From Actinoplanes auranticolor (GTDB lineage: Bacteria > Actinomycetota > Actinomycetes > Mycobacteriales > Micromonosporaceae), in the NCBI RefSeq assembly GCF_018332655.1, contig NZ_BOQL01000002.1, positions 1 through 64,000 of the forward strand: a stretch of DNA of 64,000 nucleotides, given 5' to 3'. Numbering within the stretch: position 1 is the stretch's first letter; each line of letters opens with the position of its first letter. The notes below the pieces were generated by a model. It did not search any database, was not told the origin of the DNA, and worked only from the letters and a program-made list of their open reading frames with translations. The position numbers were made by a program, and so were the translations under genes. This document shows positions 63,840-64,000 of the stretch, one piece after another.

Positions 63840-64000
63840 GTGACCATCCCGTACCCGACCCACCCGGCCGTGCCCGCGTTCGCCGAGGTCGAGCCGTCCT
63901 CCGGCGCAGCCCGCCCCCGGCTGGCCTTCCTCGGCACCGGGTACCTCGGCGCGACCTACGCCATCTGCTTCGCCGAGCTCGGCTACGAGGTGCTCGGCTT
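63840..64000 (+). CDS. UDP-glucose/GDP-mannose dehydrogenase family protein (5' part)
   Basis: Only the first ~54 codons are in the window. After an extended N-terminus (from GTG 63840, GGAG 9 nt upstream) the Rossmann start LAFLGTGYLGATYAICFAELGYEVLGF matches the NAD-binding fold of UDP-glucose 6-dehydrogenases, which oxidise a UDP-sugar to a UDP-uronic acid. The substrate cannot be decided from this fragment. The 193 bp before it (63647-63839) show no other gene. Confidence 0.75.
   Translation, partial: MTIPYPTHPAVPAFAEVEPSSGAARPRLAFLGTGYLGATYAICFAELGYEVLG

Overview
The window is high-GC actinobacterial chromosome. Gene content and order (smpB/ssrA, ftsEX, secA, hpf, lpqB-mtrBA, the manA/manB/whiB/fbiABC/manC block) and the many DUF397/XRE and GNAT genes point to Micromonosporaceae, probably Actinoplanes or a close relative. 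That placement is inferred from synteny and protein style; no 16S gene is present. No insertion sequence, prophage, CRISPR array, tRNA or rRNA was seen. The only stable RNA gene is the tmRNA.

Layout. 0-6 kb: trans-translation (ssrA, smpB) and division/cell-wall control (M23 endopeptidase, ftsX, ftsE), then prfB. 6-12.5 kb: PadR regulator, pruA, a membrane protein, a rhodanese with a divergent Lrp/AsnC regulator, a BldC-like HTH protein and an Rv3235-like protein. 12.7-24 kb: secA, two tandem-GNAT proteins, hpf, a frameshifted comFC and the lpqB-mtrB-mtrA envelope-signalling operon. 24-27.4 kb: the ferrous-iron importer efeUOB behind a DtxR/IdeR-like box. 27.5-30.4 kb: DUF397/XRE pair and sahH. 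30.7-36.3 kb: a GNAT, manA, a CDF transporter, a SIS protein, a Trm112-like protein and manB, read as one operon. 36.4-43.6 kb: endonuclease V, an aldehyde dehydrogenase module (DUF779, ALDH, GAF regulator), a deaminase-SUKH fusion, a second ALDH and a GNAT. 43.7-46.7 kb: a DUF3455 secreted protein, a frameshifted polysaccharide deacetylase, DUF3499, a zincin-like protein and whiB. 46.9-56.3 kb: coenzyme F420 genes fbiC, fbiA, fbiB with a repeat protein, a membrane protein, a Nudix hydrolase, manC and a glycosyltransferase. 56.4-64 kb: a TIGR03089 protein, acetoacetyl-CoA synthetase, thioesterase, a membrane protein with many Thr-Gln motifs, a Fic AMP transferase, an acyl-CoA dehydrogenase and the start of a UDP-sugar dehydrogenase.

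How the genes work together. manA, manB and manC make GDP-mannose from fructose-6-phosphate, for glycosyltransferases such as the one beside manC. fbiC makes the deazaflavin Fo, which FbiA and FbiB turn into F420. SmpB, tmRNA, RF2 and HPF serve ribosome rescue, termination and hibernation. FtsEX with the neighbouring LytM endopeptidase, and MtrAB-LpqB, control wall hydrolysis and division.

Points of most interest: (1) at least seventeen genes have a -10-like hexamer ending 6-8 nt before the start codon and mostly lack a Shine-Dalgarno, which suggests widespread leaderless mRNAs; (2) a duplicated direct-repeat element sits in front of the BldC-like HTH gene and the next gene; (3) two genes (comFC and a NodB deacetylase) are broken by single frameshifts; (4) a membrane protein has about a dozen threonine motifs that look like FHA-docking sites; (5) a protein is built on an exact 18-residue helical repeat; (6) FbiB appears to lack a full nitroreductase domain; (7) a 34-bp palindrome overlaps the Fic promoter.
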